Shown here in pieces: positions 27,874 through 39,459 of a stretch of DNA of 64,000 bases (position 1 is the stretch's first letter; the number at the start of each line of letters is the position of its first letter). This DNA comes from Arcobacter acticola (GTDB lineage: Bacteria > Campylobacterota > Campylobacteria > Campylobacterales > Arcobacteraceae): NCBI RefSeq assembly GCF_013177675.1, contig NZ_CP042652.1:868001-932000 (forward strand). The letters run 5' to 3'. The notes beneath the pieces are model-generated. The model was not told the origin of the DNA and made no database searches. It saw nothing but the letters and a program-made list of their open reading frames with translations. The position numbers and the translations under genes are program-made.

Positions 27874-29653
27874 CAATTCCATTTGCTAATGATTGTTGAT
27901 AGTTTTTATCGTATAATCTTTTACTTTCTACTGGATGTGAAACATATCCAAGTTCTACAAGAATAGAAGGCATCTGTGCTCCCACTAGAACCCAAAACGG
28001 TCCTTCTCTAACTCCTGAATCACTTACATCTTTATATTTAGATCTTGCTGATTGTAATAAGCCTGCTTGTACATCAATTGCAAGTTTATGAGAAGCTGTA
28101 ATTCTTGGTCTATTTAATGATTCTAGGAATACATCTTTTGATGAATTACTCATTTCTCTAATATCAGATTTATTTTCAATTGCTGCAACTCTTTTTGCTC
28201 TTTCATTTCTTGCAGGACTTAAGAAAAATGTTTCTATTCCTGAAACTTCATTAGCTTTTTCTTTTGGAACTGAGTTACTATGAATTGATATAAATATATC
28301 AGCATTTTTATCATTTGCTAAAACAGTTCTATTCATAACTTTTATAAAAGTATCACTACTTCTTGTAAGATATACTTTATATCCTCTTTGTTTTAATATA
28401 GAGTATAAGTTTTTTGATACATTAAGATTTATAACTTTTTCATATCTTTTATTTGGTCCAACTGCTCCTACATCATCTGCCCCATGCCCTGGATCAATAA
28501 CAATTGTTTTATTGATTACTCTTGGTTGTGGAGTAGGTGCTTTTGTAGCTACTGCAGTTGCTTTATTGGTATTTTTATTTGATGGGCTACTTGGATATGT
28601 AGTAATAGTTAATTCTTTATCATTTAGAACATAATCAACTTTTTGTTCATCATTATTGATAATTCTAATTTTTACTCCATTGCTTCCATTTTCACTAACA
28701 ACAATTTTATCAACACCATCAATGCTCAATTTTATAGGATTTACATACTTGTATTTACCATTAAGATTAAATACATTTTCATAATTTGAAGCATTTTTAT
28801 ATCTTACAAATTGAACATCTCTTTTGTAATAGTTTTTATTAAATTTAACAATTATTTTATTGTCTTGAGTTTCCATAGATCGTATAGGATTTATAGTATC
28901 AACAAATTCTTGTGAATTTGCATTTGCAACTTTTGGTGTTTCTTCTGTTTGTACTACTTCTTTTGGAGAAGTTTGCTCTACATTTTTTTTTGCAACAGTA
29001 GGTTCATTTGATTTAATTGAGTTTTCATTTATAGAAATAATTACTTGTTTTTTATTTACTATATATGATGTATTAAGATTTTTTTTATCACTTAAAACAA
29101 TTCTTAATACATCAGGTTTAAATTGACCAATAGCAATTCTATCAATACCATTTATTGCTAATTTTGTAGGAGCTGCATCTTTAAAATAGCCTTTTAAATC
29201 AAATACATCTTTATTTACTGTTTTTTGATTTAATTCAAAAAATTTAATATCTTTTTCACTAATATCTACATTAAAATCTACAACAACTGTATTTCCAGAT
29301 GTATAAACTGATTTTATAGAATAGTATAAATCATTACTTGAAGTAGATGACTTTATAGCTTCATTTTGCTTTGGTGTCTCAACTTTAGCACTATAAATAC
29401 CATCATTTTTGCTAGTTCTTTTTTGAAGAATTTCTAACTTCTTTCTATCAGGAGTTACATCTTTGTTTAATTGTTCTCCTAAGAGAATAAGTTTTTCAAG
29501 TTCTTCAATTTTTTTTTGATCATTTTTTTCTATAAGAGCATTTAAGTAATTCATTTTTGCAGTACGGTATTGTTGCTTTAAATCAGCATAAATACCATTT
29601 GCAAATAATAAATTTAGCGTTAGTATGGTTAGAACGAAAATCTTTTTAAAAAT
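27836..29653 (-). CDS. N-acetylmuramoyl-L-alanine amidase (AmiC-type), apparent ATT start
   Basis: Splits the bond between MurNAc and the stem peptide, usually for daughter-cell separation. From the inferred start it has 605 residues: a signal peptide (FKKIFVLTILTLNLLFANG after the start), two AMIN-like domains and a C-terminal Amidase_3 domain. Zinc ligands lie in IDPGHGADD, the Glu of RYEKVI and ISIHSNS; the catalytic Glu is in VELGYVSHP. The first ATG in frame (29554) would remove the signal peptide. No ATG, GTG or TTG lies in frame upstream, but GGAG (29661-29664) is seven bases before ATT at 29653. The 5' end abuts the nitronate monooxygenase stop. Confidence 0.88.
   Translation of the reverse strand: MFKKIFVLTILTLNLLFANGIYADLKQQYRTAKMNYLNALIEKNDQKKIEELEKLILLGEQLNKDVTPDRKKLEILQKRTSKNDGIYSAKVETPKQNEAIKSSTSSNDLYYSIKSVYTSGNTVVVDFNVDISEKDIKFFELNQKTVNKDVFDLKGYFKDAAPTKLAINGIDRIAIGQFKPDVLRIVLSDKKNLNTSYIVNKKQVIISINENSIKSNEPTVAKKNVEQTSPKEVVQTEETPKVANANSQEFVDTINPIRSMETQDNKIIVKFNKNYYKRDVQFVRYKNASNYENVFNLNGKYKYVNPIKLSIDGVDKIVVSENGSNGVKIRIINNDEQKVDYVLNDKELTITTYPSSPSNKNTNKATAVATKAPTPQPRVINKTIVIDPGHGADDVGAVGPNKRYEKVINLNVSKNLYSILKQRGYKVYLTRSSDTFIKVMNRTVLANDKNADIFISIHSNSVPKEKANEVSGIETFFLSPARNERAKRVAAIENKSDIREMSNSSKDVFLESLNRPRITASHKLAIDVQAGLLQSARSKYKDVSDSGVREGPFWVLVGAQMPSILVELGYVSHPVESKRLYDKNYQQSLANGIANGIDSYFSKNP
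27868..27891. terminator. Hairpin at the NUDIX/amidase convergent ends
   Basis: CATTAGCAA pairs perfectly with TTGCTAATG around a 6-base loop. It spans the NUDIX stop and lies inside the last codons of the amidase gene. A shared terminator is likely. Confidence 0.55.
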
Positions 29654-29655
29654 TT

Positions 29656-30735
29656 TTATTCTCCATGAGTTAATTTATACATTAATTCTTTCACAGAAAT
29701 AATTTTATTTATTCTATAACCATTTGAACCTGTGAAAAATAATCCAGTATCAACGTCACCATTGTAAGCAGCACCTAGTCTATCTGCAATACAATAACCA
29801 ACAATTTTTGCTTCATGACCTCTATTACAAGGTGCAACACAATTTGAAATACATTGTACTTTTGGTGCTGTGTTATTTTCAATTGAGAATTGTAAGTTTG
29901 TTCTTACACCTCTTGCTGGTAATCCAACTGGAGATTTCATTAAAGTTATATCTTCTTCTTTTGCATTTAATAATACATTTTTAAATTTCGCATCAGCATC
30001 ACATTCAAATGTACCAATAAACCTTGTAGCCATTTGAACACCAGCGCATCCCATAGCAATAAATTTATCAATATCTTTTTTATCCCAAACTCCACCTGCT
30101 GCAATTATTGGTATATCACCCCAGATTTTAGCTTCTTCAATAACTGGACCTACGATATTTTCTAATTGGAATTCTTCTTGTCCACATTGATCATAAGTAA
30201 ATCCTTGATGTCCACCACTTAAGGGACCTTCTACAATTACAGCGTCAGGAATTTTATTGTATCTTTTCCATTTTTTACAGATAAGTTTTAAAGCTCTTGC
30301 ACTTGAAACAATTGGAATCAATGCAACATCTGGAAAATCTTTTGTAAACTCAGGCATATTAGTAGGAAGTCCAGCACCTGTAATAATCATATTAAAACCA
30401 GCTTCACAAGCATCTCTTACAACTCTACCATAATCATTGATTGCGTATAGAACATTACATCCTAAAGGTGCATCTCCACATATCTTTCTTGCATTACCTA
30501 TTATTTCAACTAATGCATCTTTACTATAAAAGTTTGCTACATCTTTTGGCTTATCTTTTTTAGTAACAATGTGAACATTTTCGCTCATGTTTCTGTAGTA
30601 ACCAGTTCCAACACTTGAAACTACACCCAATCCACCTTCTAAACTAACATTTCCAGCTAATTGATCCCAGCTTATTCCTACACCCATACCACCTTGAATA
30701 ATTGGGTGTTTTATTTCATACTTTCCTATTTTCAA
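29656..30735 (-). CDS. Nitronate monooxygenase family flavoprotein
   Basis: A 359-residue TIM-barrel FMN enzyme of the 2-nitropropane dioxygenase/FabK family. KHPIIQGGMGVGISWDQLAG is the N-terminal FMN region. The middle holds GAGLPTNMPE and GPLSGGHQGF with the catalytic His region, and IIAAGGVWDKKDI and GVQMATRF follow. It could oxidise nitronates, or act as an unidentified oxidoreductase. Four cysteines around QCISNCVAPCNRG may bind metal. It lies between tyrS (11 bases) and the amidase (2 bases), an order seen in other Campylobacterota. Confidence 0.85.
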   Translation of the reverse strand: MKIGKYEIKHPIIQGGMGVGISWDQLAGNVSLEGGLGVVSSVGTGYYRNMSENVHIVTKKDKPKDVANFYSKDALVEIIGNARKICGDAPLGCNVLYAINDYGRVVRDACEAGFNMIITGAGLPTNMPEFTKDFPDVALIPIVSSARALKLICKKWKRYNKIPDAVIVEGPLSGGHQGFTYDQCGQEEFQLENIVGPVIEEAKIWGDIPIIAAGGVWDKKDIDKFIAMGCAGVQMATRFIGTFECDADAKFKNVLLNAKEEDITLMKSPVGLPARGVRTNLQFSIENNTAPKVQCISNCVAPCNRGHEAKIVGYCIADRLGAAYNGDVDTGLFFTGSNGYRINKIISVKELMYKLTHGE

Positions 30736-30746
30736 AATTAGCCCTT

Positions 30747-31955
30747 CTATTTTATTATTATTTTAGCGAAATTTTTTTTACCTTTTTGTAAAATGTATTC
30801 GCCTTTTTCTAAATTTAGTTTATCATCGCCTATTTTTTCTTGATTTATAGATACTGCATTTGCTTTTATATCACGTCTAGCTTGTGATGTAGAGTCAACT
30901 AACTTAGAATCAACTAATGCTTGACAAATCCAAACAGGAGCATCTAATTCAAAGCTATTCATATCTGTAGGAACATCTTTTTTTGCAAAAACTCTTTCAA
31001 ATTCTTCTTTTGCAGTAATTCCAGCTCCATTTCCATGAAATCTTTCAACGATTTCCATTGCAAGTGATTCTTTCACTTTTTTAGGATGTAAAGTCTCACT
31101 TTTAACGCCTTCTTTTATCTCTTCAATCTCTTTTAATGACTTAGCAGATAGAAGTTCAAAATATCTCCACATCAATTCATCAGAGATTGATAAAATCTTT
31201 CCAAACATATCAAAAGCCTCATCTGTAACACCAATATAGTTACCTAAAGATTTTGACATTTTTTGAACACCATCTAATCCTTCAAGAATTGGCATCATAA
31301 GAACAGCTTGTTGTTTTTTACAATTATAAGCTTTTTGTAAAGTTCTTCCCATTAATAAATTGAATTTTTGGTCTGTTCCTCCAAGTTCTATATCTGTATT
31401 CATAGCAACTGAATCATAACCTTGTAATAAAGGATACAAAAATTCACTAACTGCTATTGGAGTATTTGATGCGAATCTTTTAGAAAAATCATCTCTTTCT
31501 ATCATTCTAGCAACTGTTAAGTTTGATGCAAGTGCAATTAAACCACCTGTTCCTAGTTCTTTTAACCATTTACTATTAAACATAACTTCTGTTTTTGATT
31601 CATCTAAAATCTTAAATACTTGATCTTTATAAGAAACAGCATTTCTTTGAACATCTTCTTCACTTAATACTTTTCTTGTTTCACTTTTACCTGTTGGGTC
31701 ACCAATAGTTGCTGTAAAATCTCCAATTAAAAATTGAACAATCCCACCAAATTTTTGAAAAGTTGCTAACTTCTGAATAAGTACAGTATGTCCTAAATGT
31801 AAATCAGGAGCTGTAGGATCAAAACCAGCTTTAACATAGAAATTTTCACCTGTTTCAAAATATCTTTTAATAAGTTTTTCAATGGCTTCAATATCTATAA
31901 TTTCAAAGCTTCCTCTTTTAATCTCATCTATTGCTTCTCTAATCTTATTTTCCAT
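30747..31955 (-). CDS. tyrS: Tyrosyl-tRNA synthetase
   Basis: A 402-residue class I synthetase charging tRNA-Tyr. The HIGH-type motif is HLGHT (in [13 protein letters not shown]), and the KMSKS motif is exact ([10 protein letters not shown]). The C-terminal S4-like RNA-binding region contains [19 protein letters not shown]. The form is the TyrRS-beta type, with HLGHT, common in Campylobacterota. It lies 20 bases after the RelA/SpoT gene in one long operon. Confidence 0.97.
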   Translation of the reverse strand: MENKIREAIDEIKRGSFEIIDIEAIEKLIKRYFETGENFYVKAGFDPTAPDLHLGHTVLIQKLATFQKFGGIVQFLIGDFTATIGDPTGKSETRKVLSEEDVQRNAVSYKDQVFKILDESKTEVMFNSKWLKELGTGGLIALASNLTVARMIERDDFSKRFASNTPIAVSEFLYPLLQGYDSVAMNTDIELGGTDQKFNLLMGRTLQKAYNCKKQQAVLMMPILEGLDGVQKMSKSLGNYIGVTDEAFDMFGKILSISDELMWRYFELLSAKSLKEIEEIKEGVKSETLHPKKVKESLAMEIVERFHGNGAGITAKEEFERVFAKKDVPTDMNSFELDAPVWICQALVDSKLVDSTSQARRDIKANAVSINQEKIGDDKLNLEKGEYILQKGKKNFAKIIIK

Positions 31956-31975
31956 TAATCTTTTACCCTTTGTAC

Positions 31976-34120
31976 TTATTTATTATATGCATCTTTTTTT
32001 GAAAAAAACTCTATAATTTTTACTTTTTTTTCTATTATTTTTTTTACTTCATCTATATTTGATTTATTAATTTCAAACTCTATATCACAATATTGAATAT
32101 AAGAATGTGCTTGTCGGCCAAACTCTATTCCTAGGATATAAAATTCATGTTCTGCAAGATAAGTTAGCACTTTTGCTAATTCACCCTTTGTGTTTGGAAT
32201 ACTTATTACCATTTTATATTGGTAAACACTACTTTTTGTCCATTTACAAAAAAGCATTTGCTGATTACTTTTAATTTTATCATATGCCTGATCACACATC
32301 TTGTGATGAATAACAGCTTCATTCCCATCTTTAAAGGCAACTATATCATCACCAAACTTAGGATGACAACAATGGTCAAATGATACAGAACTTATACTGA
32401 AATTTGAATATATTAAAACATTATCAAATTTAAATTCTTTAATCTTGCTAGTTAAAATTTTAAATCTAGTCATTAATCCATTGTCATTTATGATACTTTT
32501 TTCAATTACTTGTTTTGTATGTTTAAAAAAATCTAGTATTTGTGGTATCTTGAATAAAGAATCCACGCTATATATTTTTGTTACATCTTCATAATATCTT
32601 GAAAAAACAGTATTTATAATATTTTTACCTGAAATCTCATCTATTTCTTTTTGTCTATGTGTACATAAAAGTTTTATTTGTTTTTTTGCTCTTGAAGTTT
32701 TAACCATAGCCATCCAAGAACATCTAACTATTATTTCATCTGAAAGTTCTATTGATACAATATCTGTACTTTTAAGCTCAGTTAATAATGGCTTTCTTAT
32801 TTTATTTATAAAACAACCCATAGCTTTTTTACCAATATTTGTATGAACAGCAAATGCGAAATCATAAGCAGTTGAACCTACAGGAAGTGTAAACACTTCA
32901 CCTTTTGGTGAATAAACTATCATTTCTTCGGTATATAAATTATCTTTTGTTTCTTGATAAAATTCTTCTATATTTTCATTTGAAAATTCTAAAGATTTTA
33001 ACCAGTTTAAATTTGTAGTATTTTTAGCACCTGTTTTATATTTCCAATGGGCAGCAATTCCAAATTCAGCTACTGTATTCATTTCAAAAGACCTAATTTG
33101 AATTTCATAGATTTTTGAATTATAAAAAACGGTAGTATGTATTGTTTGATAACCATTTTCCTTAGGAGTTGCAACATAATCTTTAAACCTTGAAATTAAA
33201 GGCTTAAATTCCAAATGCATAAATCCTAAAACTTTATAACAATCAATATCATCTTCAACTAAAATTCTAATTGCAAATAGATCCAGAACTTCATCTATTG
33301 TAATACCTTTTCTTTGCATTTTTAGATAAATTGAGTAGTGATGTTTAATTCTGCTGTAGATTTTTATTTTATTTAAATCGTAACCGTTTTTTTCTAATAG
33401 ATTTTTAGTAGTAGAAATAAAAGTATTAAAAGTAAGTTGCATTGCATGCTCTTGTTCTTTTAAGTATTTATCAATTTTATTGTATTCGTTTGGATAGATA
33501 TAGTAAAAAGCCAAATCTTCTAAAGTATTTTTTAATTTTGAAATACCAAGTCTATTTGCAATTGGTACATAAACAACTAATGTTTCTTCAGCAATTCTTT
33601 TTTGCTTATTTGCTGGTAAAACGCCAAGGGTAAGCATGTTGTGTAATCTATCACATAGTTTTACAACAAGTACTCTTACATCATCAATTGAAGCAATAAG
33701 CATTTTTCTAAAAGTAAGTGCAGATGAAATAGTTTTTGTATTACTTTGTTCATCAGAAGCTATAAACTCATGTTCTCTAATCTCAACAATTTTAGTAAGA
33801 CCATCAACCATATGGGCAATATCACTTCCCCATTTTTCTCGAACATATTCTAAAGAAAAGTTTGTGTCTTCAACAACATCATGAAGTAGGGCGGTTGCTA
33901 TTATTGCTTCATCTTTTGAAAAATGGGCTGTTATACAAGCTACTAAAATAGGGTGAACACAATAAGGTTCTCCACTTTTTCTATATTGACCTTCATGGGC
34001 TTCAATAATAAAATTTATTATTTCATATAATTTGGGTGATATGTCAGTTTGACTTTTGAGTTTATTGATAGCGTCATCAACATTATTTATATGTTGAATT
34101 TCTTTGATAAATGGATCCAT
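31976..34120 (-). CDS. spoT: Bifunctional (p)ppGpp synthetase/hydrolase (RelA/SpoT)
   Basis: A 714-residue Rel protein governing the stringent response. Residues ~35-190 are the HD hydrolase with HD at 80-81 (LLHDVVEDT). The synthetase follows, with [23 protein letters not shown] domain (about 380-440, [20 protein letters not shown]) and a C-terminal ACT domain complete it. Intact HD residues argue that it can both make and break (p)ppGpp. It follows rpoZ, whose product binds ppGpp with RNA polymerase in other bacteria, a functionally sensible neighbour. Confidence 0.96.
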   Translation of the reverse strand: MDPFIKEIQHINNVDDAINKLKSQTDISPKLYEIINFIIEAHEGQYRKSGEPYCVHPILVACITAHFSKDEAIIATALLHDVVEDTNFSLEYVREKWGSDIAHMVDGLTKIVEIREHEFIASDEQSNTKTISSALTFRKMLIASIDDVRVLVVKLCDRLHNMLTLGVLPANKQKRIAEETLVVYVPIANRLGISKLKNTLEDLAFYYIYPNEYNKIDKYLKEQEHAMQLTFNTFISTTKNLLEKNGYDLNKIKIYSRIKHHYSIYLKMQRKGITIDEVLDLFAIRILVEDDIDCYKVLGFMHLEFKPLISRFKDYVATPKENGYQTIHTTVFYNSKIYEIQIRSFEMNTVAEFGIAAHWKYKTGAKNTTNLNWLKSLEFSNENIEEFYQETKDNLYTEEMIVYSPKGEVFTLPVGSTAYDFAFAVHTNIGKKAMGCFINKIRKPLLTELKSTDIVSIELSDEIIVRCSWMAMVKTSRAKKQIKLLCTHRQKEIDEISGKNIINTVFSRYYEDVTKIYSVDSLFKIPQILDFFKHTKQVIEKSIINDNGLMTRFKILTSKIKEFKFDNVLIYSNFSISSVSFDHCCHPKFGDDIVAFKDGNEAVIHHKMCDQAYDKIKSNQQMLFCKWTKSSVYQYKMVISIPNTKGELAKVLTYLAEHEFYILGIEFGRQAHSYIQYCDIEFEINKSNIDEVKKIIEKKVKIIEFFSKKDAYNK

Positions 34121-34157
34121 AATGTTAAGACCTAAAGATAAGTTTTTAAACCTATCT

Positions 34158-34373
34158 TTACTTTCTATCTACAAAACCTTCGATTTTTAGTAAACCAGAT
34201 GCAATTTCATCAATTGCAATATCAGTATATTTCATTTTTTGAGTATTTAATTCTAATAGAGGTTTCGCACCTTTACTTAATTCATCAGCTCTTTGTCCAA
34301 CTGCAATTGCTAAAATATATCTGTCATTGTCAACTTGTTTTAAAGCTTTTGATATTCTTTCTTCTAATCTCAT
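34158..34373 (-). CDS. rpoZ: RNA polymerase omega subunit
   Basis: A 71-residue protein that assists RNA polymerase assembly. MRLEERISKALKQVDNDRYILAIAVGQRADEL resembles the omega N-terminal fold, with conserved R-Y and A-x-R-A-x-E positions. It is located directly upstream of the RelA/SpoT gene and downstream of pyrH, as in Campylobacter. Its size matches the family. Confidence 0.93.
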   Translation of the reverse strand: MRLEERISKALKQVDNDRYILAIAVGQRADELSKGAKPLLELNTQKMKYTDIAIDEIASGLLKIEGFVDRK

Positions 34374-34414
34374 TATAATATTCCTTTTGGCTATTTATTT
34401 AATCTATTTAAAAT

Positions 34415-35134
<720 letters not shown>

Positions 35135-35176
35135 CTATAATTTTTGGATTTTACCTAAAAAATCATTAACAAATAC

Positions 35177-36244
35177 TTAGCTTAACGCCCACTCATAAAA
35201 TGGAATAACATTTATTTTTAATTTTGAATCGGAAATTTTTTCATTATTTGAAATGGAAATAATATTTACCTCATTAATATTTAATTCTTGTGCATTTTTT
35301 ATTATTCTTTTCACTAAATTACCCGTTAAAAAAGTGTTAAAAAATGGAACAGGCACTATTGCAATATTTTTTGATGGAATATAAAAATCAATACTATCTA
35401 AATAATAAATATCATCAAATTTATTTATCAGTTCCAAAAAAACTAAGTTAGAAAATTCATTTTTAAACTTTTTTGTATGGGAAATAGCATTAAAAAATGA
35501 GTGATTGTATGAGTATATCTTTTTAGTTGCTTTTTCTTGATTATATTTTTGTAAAAAGTAAATAGACTTATTGTTTTCATATTGTTTACAAATTTCATAA
35601 AATTTGTCTTTTGAAATTTTAATTTTTAATTTTAAAGTATTAAAAAGTTGAAATAATGATTTCTTTTCATCAATGTTTTCAATTAAAATCTTAAAAATTT
35701 CATATTGAGTTTCATCTTTACATTGAAGATATATAATTTCTTGTAAACGTTGAATTTTTTTATATTCTTCAATATTTATTAATTCAGGTAAATTCCCAAA
35801 TTTTAAAAAACTATTAAAACTTTGAGTAATATTTTGATGTTTACTATCATGTAGTAAATACTCTTCAAAATCTAATGCACCAATTATTAAATTTTTAAAA
35901 CCTTTTATTTTTTCTGATTTAAGCATTGAAATAATTGTATTTTCACAAGAAGGAAGTTCAAATTGAAAATTATAATTTTCTACTACTAAAACGCTTATTT
36001 CATTCATTTTAATAAATTTAGCTAAATTTTGAGATATTTCATTAATATCATTTCTTAAATCTAATAAATCTATATATATGTAATCTTTTGCTTTAAATTC
36101 TGATAGAAAATCATAAATCAAGTAGCTTTTTCCAGTTTTAGAAGCACCACTTATTATGGTTTTTGAATCTTCTATTTTTATTTTTCGCTCTATGAAATTA
36201 ATTTTTGAAAAATTAATTTCATAACAAGCCTCTAAGCTTTTCAT
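35177..36244 (-). CDS. AAA ATPase-like P-loop protein, atypical
   Basis: A 355-residue protein. Walker A is GASKTGKS at residues 33-40. The expected Walker B position reads VLVVENYNF, lacking the usual Asp-Asp or Asp-Glu. The order (P-loop domain, helical middle, then a domain with [20 protein letters not shown]) resembles the AAA_14/DUF4143 family of uncharacterised ATPases. No membrane segment is seen. It overlaps pdxA by four bases and is near pyrH. C. jejuni has a different gene after pyrH, so this may be Arcobacter-specific. Function unknown. Confidence 0.6.
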   Translation of the reverse strand: MKSLEACYEINFSKINFIERKIKIEDSKTIISGASKTGKSYLIYDFLSEFKAKDYIYIDLLDLRNDINEISQNLAKFIKMNEISVLVVENYNFQFELPSCENTIISMLKSEKIKGFKNLIIGALDFEEYLLHDSKHQNITQSFNSFLKFGNLPELINIEEYKKIQRLQEIIYLQCKDETQYEIFKILIENIDEKKSLFQLFNTLKLKIKISKDKFYEICKQYENNKSIYFLQKYNQEKATKKIYSYNHSFFNAISHTKKFKNEFSNLVFLELINKFDDIYYLDSIDFYIPSKNIAIVPVPFFNTFLTGNLVKRIIKNAQELNINEVNIISISNNEKISDSKLKINVIPFYEWALS

Positions 36245-37176
36245 TCTTTATTTGATATTAAAATTATTGCTTCTTTGATTGCATTTAGGTAACTTTTTGT
36301 GTTTACTTTCTCATTTTTATATGCAATATTAAAAGCTGTTCCATGGTCAACTGAAGTTCTTATTATTGGAAGATTTAAACTTACATTTATACTTTGATCA
36401 AAATATAAAGCTTTCAATGGAGCTAATCCTTGATCATGATACATGGCAACAAAATATTTATAGTTTTTTCTTGAAAGTGGTGAAAATGCAGTATCTGGAA
36501 CCAAGGGTCCTTTAAAAACATTTTTTTCTAAGGCTTTATTTGCTTTTTTTATTGCTTTGAAAATTTGTACTTCTTCATCACCTAAAACACCATTATCACT
36601 AGCATGTGGATTTAATCCTAGAACACCTATATTGTCATTTTTAACGTTTTTATAAAAATCAATTAAAAAAGTAGTAAGCTCTTCTTCTTTAATTTTCTTT
36701 GCAACTTTTTTAAGGGGAATATGCTCCGTAAACAAGCCTACAAACATTTTTTTACATCCAAGCATCATTATTGCATTTTTACCAAAAAAATCCCTTAGAA
36801 CTTCAGTATGGCCTTTATATTTAATATTTGCTTTATTCCAAGCTTCTTTATTTATAGGAAGAGTACAAATTGCATCTACTTCATTATTTTTTGCTAGATT
36901 TATAGCATCCATAAAAGAGTCATAAGAGTATTTCCCTGCTTTTTTTGAAACAGTTCCTGGTTTTATTTCAAACTCACCTCTAGTTTTAAAAATTTCAAAA
37001 TCATTTGGAATTTCCATTTTTAATTCTTTTGATGCAAGTTTTAGCATTTTGTTATTTATACAATAAATTGGAGTACATAATTTTGATATTTTTTCATGGC
37101 ATTTTAATGCAATTTCAATTCCAATTCCATTTAAATCACCAATACTTATTGCTATTTTTGGTTTTTTATCAATCAT
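36241..37176 (-). CDS. pdxA: 4-hydroxythreonine-4-phosphate dehydrogenase
   Basis: A 311-residue enzyme that oxidises 4-phosphohydroxy-L-threonine in the DXP-dependent route to pyridoxal 5'-phosphate. [11 protein letters not shown], the metal His in [27 protein letters not shown] and [14 protein letters not shown] are all recognisable. Overlaps pdxJ by eight bases, so the two B6 genes are cotranscribed and probably coupled. Its product feeds PdxJ. Confidence 0.96.
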   Translation of the reverse strand: MIDKKPKIAISIGDLNGIGIEIALKCHEKISKLCTPIYCINNKMLKLASKELKMEIPNDFEIFKTRGEFEIKPGTVSKKAGKYSYDSFMDAINLAKNNEVDAICTLPINKEAWNKANIKYKGHTEVLRDFFGKNAIMMLGCKKMFVGLFTEHIPLKKVAKKIKEEELTTFLIDFYKNVKNDNIGVLGLNPHASDNGVLGDEEVQIFKAIKKANKALEKNVFKGPLVPDTAFSPLSRKNYKYFVAMYHDQGLAPLKALYFDQSINVSLNLPIIRTSVDHGTAFNIAYKNEKVNTKSYLNAIKEAIILISNKE

Positions 37177-37954
37177 TTTTTATTAACTCTTTCATATCAA
37201 GTATTGCTTTTTCTAAACCTTTAAATACAGATCTAGCAATAATACTTTGTCCGATATTTAACTCTATAATTTCAGGAATTTTAGAGATTAATGTTACATT
37301 TTGATAGTTTAATCCATGCCCCGCAGCTATTTTTAGATTTAGTTTTTTTGCAAGTTTTGATGATGTTTCTATCTCTTTTATTGACTTTTCTAATTTGCTT
37401 TTTAGTTCAGCTTTACTTAACTCTAACTCTTTTATTGTGTGATGTGTTTGTGCTAAGTTTGTATAAAGCATTGCATAAACATTTGCAAAAGTTCCTGTAT
37501 GAAGCTCTATCCATTCAACTTCAAGTTGGCTAGATAATTCAATTATTTCATCTTTTGGATCAATAAATAATGAAACCTCAATTTCATTTGCATGAAGTTT
37601 ATCTATTGCTTTTTGAAGTTTTTCATAATTTCCTTTTACATCAAGACCACCTTCTGTTGTTACTTCATTTCTATTTTCAGGAACTAATGTCGCTCGAGCA
37701 GGTTTTAATTTACAAACAATATCAATAATTTCAGGATTAATAGAACACTCTAAATTTACAGGTAAAGCTGAGTGTTGAATAATAGCAATTGCATCATTAT
37801 CATGAATATGTCGTCTATCTTCTCTTAAGTGAATTGTGATTTGATTAGCACCTGCAAGTTTACAAATGCCAAGAGCATCAAGGGGATTTGGGTCGTTTAT
37901 TTTTCTAGCTTCTCTTAAAACTGCAATGTGGTCGATATTTACACCAAGTAACAA
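37169..37954 (-). CDS. pdxJ: Pyridoxine 5'-phosphate synthase
   Basis: A 261-residue TIM-barrel enzyme that condenses 1-deoxyxylulose-5-phosphate with aminoacetone phosphate to form pyridoxine 5'-phosphate. [28 protein letters not shown] and [10 protein letters not shown] contain conserved catalytic and phosphate-binding residues. The start is TTG at 37954: AAAGGA is six bases upstream. A hairpin just upstream of that ribosome site may influence expression. Confidence 0.95.
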   Translation of the reverse strand: MLLGVNIDHIAVLREARKINDPNPLDALGICKLAGANQITIHLREDRRHIHDNDAIAIIQHSALPVNLECSINPEIIDIVCKLKPARATLVPENRNEVTTEGGLDVKGNYEKLQKAIDKLHANEIEVSLFIDPKDEIIELSSQLEVEWIELHTGTFANVYAMLYTNLAQTHHTIKELELSKAELKSKLEKSIKEIETSSKLAKKLNLKIAAGHGLNYQNVTLISKIPEIIELNIGQSIIARSVFKGLEKAILDMKELIKND

Positions 37955-37966
37955 AATTCATCCTTT

Positions 37967-38003
37967 AATATTGGCTTTTATGAGTGAAATCATAGCCAAT
38001 ATT
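37967..38003 (-). other. Stem-loop between trpE and pdxJ
   Basis: AATATTGGCT and AGCCAATATT form a perfect 10-bp stem around a 17-base loop. On the minus strand it lies after the trpE stop and immediately before the pdxJ ribosome site. There is no T-run after it, so a terminator is not certain; it could act as an attenuator or processing site. Confidence 0.45.
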
Positions 38004-38037
38004 TAATAAAGGAACTCTTTTTGTTGGTGTTTAAATT

Positions 38038-39447
38038 TTAAGATAGATCTTTTAGTGTTGCAATATTTGCAGCAAGTTTATTATGAACTTCAAGGTATTC
38101 ATCATCTGGATTTGAATCAGCTACAATTCCTGCACCTGCTTGGAAAATCACAGTATCTTCAGTTAGCATTGTAGTTCTAATAGTAATGGCTGAATCCATA
38201 TTTCCATCAAAACCAAAATATGCGATACTTCCTGAATAGAAGTTTCTTTTTATTCCTTCGATTTGAGCTATTAATTCCATTGCTTTGATTTTTGGAGCTC
38301 CGGTCATTGTTCCTGCTGTGAAAGTAGCTGCAAATAAATCAAACATGTCATATTTATCATCAATCACAGCTTCAACGTCAGATACTATATGCATAACATG
38401 AGAATATCTTTCAACTCTCATTAAATCAGTAACTCTTACACTTCCTGGCTTCGCAACCCGTCCCACATCATTTCTTCCTAAATCAACAAGCATTAAATGT
38501 TCTGCTCTTTCTTTAGGATTGTTAATCATCTCATTTTCCATCTCAAGGTCTTTTTCAATTGTTCGACCTCTTTTTCTAGTTCCTGCAATTGGTCTTAAAA
38601 GTAAGTGCCCATCTACAAGTCTTATCATAACTTCAGGAGAACTCCCTGCAATTGAGAATTTTTCAAACTCTAATAAAAATAAATATGGACTAGGATTTTT
38701 ACTTCTTAATGCTCTATAAAAACTTAAGTGATCAACTTTTGCTTTTTGAATAAATCTATTTGACATAAGTATTTGAAAAACATCACCAGCTTTTATTTTT
38801 TCCTTTGAAACAGCAACCATATTAAAAAATTCTTCTTTTGTGAAGTTAAATTTTCCATCATCTAAAATTGTTGCTTTTTTCAAAGGTGAATAAGTATACG
38901 TAGTAAATAAAATATCTTCTATCTTTGATAATTCTTCTTTTTTAGAATCAACAGAAGTTACCATTACTAATTTTGAAGTTTTATGTGAAAATCCTAAAAT
39001 AATATTTGGTCTAATTAAATCTAAATCAGGAATATTTAATTGATCAAGTAAATCATTCATAGATTCTTTTAATTTTGGTTCAAACTCTTTTCCAATATCA
39101 TAACCAACATTTCCAATAAAACCATCGATTAAGCCAATACCTAATTCTTCAGATTTATCTTTATAAACTTGTTTATCAAAGTTTTTATAATATCTTTTTA
39201 AAAATTTTAAAGGATTTGATTCTACGGTTTCAGTAATACCTTGTTCATTTTTATAAAAACAAGTATTGTTCTCATACCAAACTCGCTCTCGTGCACCAAT
39301 TATGATATAAGAATAATTTCCATCACTTGAGTTAATAGTACTTTCGAATAAAAAAGTGATTTCATCCCTATACAATGATTTCACTTTTTCATATATTGAA
39401 ACAGGAGTAAATTGATCTAAAAAAAGCTCTTTACTATAAAAATTCAT
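38038..39447 (-). CDS. trpE: Anthranilate synthase component I
   Basis: A 469-residue chorismate-utilising enzyme making anthranilate for tryptophan, with a glutaminase partner. The N-terminal FLFESTINSSDGNYSYIIIG aligns with the LLES-x-GRYSxxG tryptophan-binding region, which favours TrpE over PabB. The chorismate site is seen in SPEVMIRL, RPIAGTRKRG, LVDLGRNDVGRVAKPGS, TFTAGTMTGAPK and FQAGAGIVADS. No trpG/D is adjacent, so trp genes are split here. It sits directly after the SPOR gene, so the block glyA-SPOR-trpE appears continuous. Confidence 0.9.
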   Translation of the reverse strand: MNFYSKELFLDQFTPVSIYEKVKSLYRDEITFLFESTINSSDGNYSYIIIGARERVWYENNTCFYKNEQGITETVESNPLKFLKRYYKNFDKQVYKDKSEELGIGLIDGFIGNVGYDIGKEFEPKLKESMNDLLDQLNIPDLDLIRPNIILGFSHKTSKLVMVTSVDSKKEELSKIEDILFTTYTYSPLKKATILDDGKFNFTKEEFFNMVAVSKEKIKAGDVFQILMSNRFIQKAKVDHLSFYRALRSKNPSPYLFLLEFEKFSIAGSSPEVMIRLVDGHLLLRPIAGTRKRGRTIEKDLEMENEMINNPKERAEHLMLVDLGRNDVGRVAKPGSVRVTDLMRVERYSHVMHIVSDVEAVIDDKYDMFDLFAATFTAGTMTGAPKIKAMELIAQIEGIKRNFYSGSIAYFGFDGNMDSAITIRTTMLTEDTVIFQAGAGIVADSNPDDEYLEVHNKLAANIATLKDLS

Positions 39448-39459
39448 AGTAATTCACTT

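Noticed and set aside
27836-29554. Amidase starting at the ATG 29554
   Set aside because: This removes a clear signal peptide from an enzyme that must reach the periplasm, and no ribosome site fits the later ATG.
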